From an uncultured Bacteroides sp. (GTDB taxonomy: Bacteria; Bacteroidota; Bacteroidia; Bacteroidales; Bacteroidaceae): a stretch of 12,891 bases of DNA. The notes below the pieces were generated by a model. The model worked only from the letters and a program-made list of their open reading frames with translations. It searched no databases and was not told the DNA's origin. The translations under genes were made by a program, and so were the position numbers. Shown here piece after piece: positions 12,317-12,891 of this stretch. Positions within the stretch are counted from its first letter, which is position 1; the number at the start of each line of letters is the position of its first letter. The stretch covers positions 1-12,891 of the forward strand of contig CAKUYM010000098.1 of assembly GCA_934716785.1 (NCBI GenBank). Direction: 5' to 3'.

Positions 12317-12891
12317 ATGAAGAAAAGAATTTTATTGTTGGGAGCACTCGCAGGTGTTTTCCTGTTGGTTTCTTGTTCGGGAGGAAACAAGAAGCAGGCA
12401 ACGGTGTCCACAGTCACTCCGGAAGAGTTGGATGACGCCAGTAAGGTGATAAACTATTATCATACATCCCTCATTGTGTTGAGGCATGTGGCCAATGCAA
12501 AAGATATGAACGCTGTATTGGGATATATGGAGCAGACGGGCAAAGTGCCTGAGGTAGATCCGATAGCTCCTCCTGAGATCTCAGCAAGGGATACGGTCGA
12601 ACTGATGAATCCGGGAGATTATTTCAATGCGGAAGTCCGTCAGAACTTGGTGCAGAACTATAAAGGACTGTTTGCTTCGCGGGCACAGTTTTATGCCAAT
12701 TTTGATAAATTTTTATCCTATCGACAGTCCAAAAACACGGAGGAAACAGCAAAACTTCTGAAAGAAAATTACCGGTTGAGTGTGGAGATGTCCGAATACA
12801 AGCAGGTGATTTTCGACATATTGAGTCCTTTGACGGAGCAGGCTGAGAAGGAACTTCTTGCCGACGAACCGTTGAAAGAACAAATAATGGC
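12317..12891 (+). CDS. Lipoprotein of unknown function, 3' end outside window
   Basis: The frame opens with ATG at 12317 and stays open for 191 codons to the end of the window, so the gene is truncated by the window edge. The N-terminus is a lipoprotein signal: MKKRILLLGALAG, a hydrophobic stretch and VSC with the lipidated Cys at residue 20, followed by SGGN, so the protein sits in a membrane facing the periplasm or outside. The mature part is alpha-helical and charged, with no cysteine after the lipidation site and no enzyme motif. The pattern of a Tyr/Asn-rich first helix (KVINYYHTSL) and spaced helices resembles DUF3829-type lipoproteins, which is only an impression. The start is supported by the signal peptide and an AT-rich upstream region. 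Confidence 0.8.
   Translation, partial: MKKRILLLGALAGVFLLVSCSGGNKKQATVSTVTPEELDDASKVINYYHTSLIVLRHVANAKDMNAVLGYMEQTGKVPEVDPIAPPEISARDTVELMNPGDYFNAEVRQNLVQNYKGLFASRAQFYANFDKFLSYRQSKNTEETAKLLKENYRLSVEMSEYKQVIFDILSPLTEQAEKELLADEPLKEQIM

Overview
This window looks like chromosomal DNA from a gut-type Bacteroides (Bacteroidota). The evidence is the Bacteroides-type promoter pair (TTTG, 19 bases, TAnnTTTG) found three times with exact spacing, the general lack of strong Shine-Dalgarno sequences before starts, lipoprotein signals, and protein sequences typical of the genus. No transposase, integrase, tRNA, rRNA or CRISPR array was seen. The region reads as core metabolism with unusually rich intergenic DNA.

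Layout. 1-2361 (+) is the end of a multidrug efflux operon: the C-terminal third of an RND permease followed by its outer-membrane lipoprotein channel, closed by a hairpin terminator. 2534-3814 (-) is an O-acetylhomoserine sulfhydrylase. It is transcribed divergently from a secreted LysM/amidase cell-wall hydrolase (3944-5035, +) through a compact, nearly symmetrical bidirectional promoter. 5036-5412 is non-coding and holds a degenerate pyrimidine-rich tandem repeat and a strong terminator, possibly the end of a small RNA. 5413-9045 (-) is a three-gene biotin-dependent acyl-CoA carboxylase operon (biotin carboxylase, biotin carrier, carboxyltransferase) with a leader of about 250 bases that looks structured. 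9314-9577 is non-coding and holds four 20-bp tandem units ahead of a small cytoplasmic thioredoxin-like protein (9578-9901, +). 10083-11261 (-) is nicotinate phosphoribosyltransferase (NAD salvage). 11869-12195 (-) is a small cupin. From 12317 (+) a lipoprotein of unknown function runs off the end of the window.

The most notable feature is a set of three paralogous small RNA genes on the + strand (about 10015-10079, 11474-11541 and 11751-11821), two flanking pncB on either side and a third beside the cupin. Each has its own promoter with identical spacing, a shared upstream box at a fixed distance, a nearly invariant 5' portion of the RNA, and a different, compensated terminator hairpin. Two of them also share a pair of TGTTAAYG boxes 22 bp apart. 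They may belong to a known Bacteroides family of paralogous sRNAs, but that could not be checked here.

Working together: the carboxylase operon makes malonyl- or methylmalonyl-CoA for lipid or propionate metabolism, MetY handles sulfur assimilation into homocysteine, and PncB feeds NAD. The efflux pump, amidase and lipoproteins act in the envelope. The sRNAs are likely regulators acting in trans on genes outside this window.
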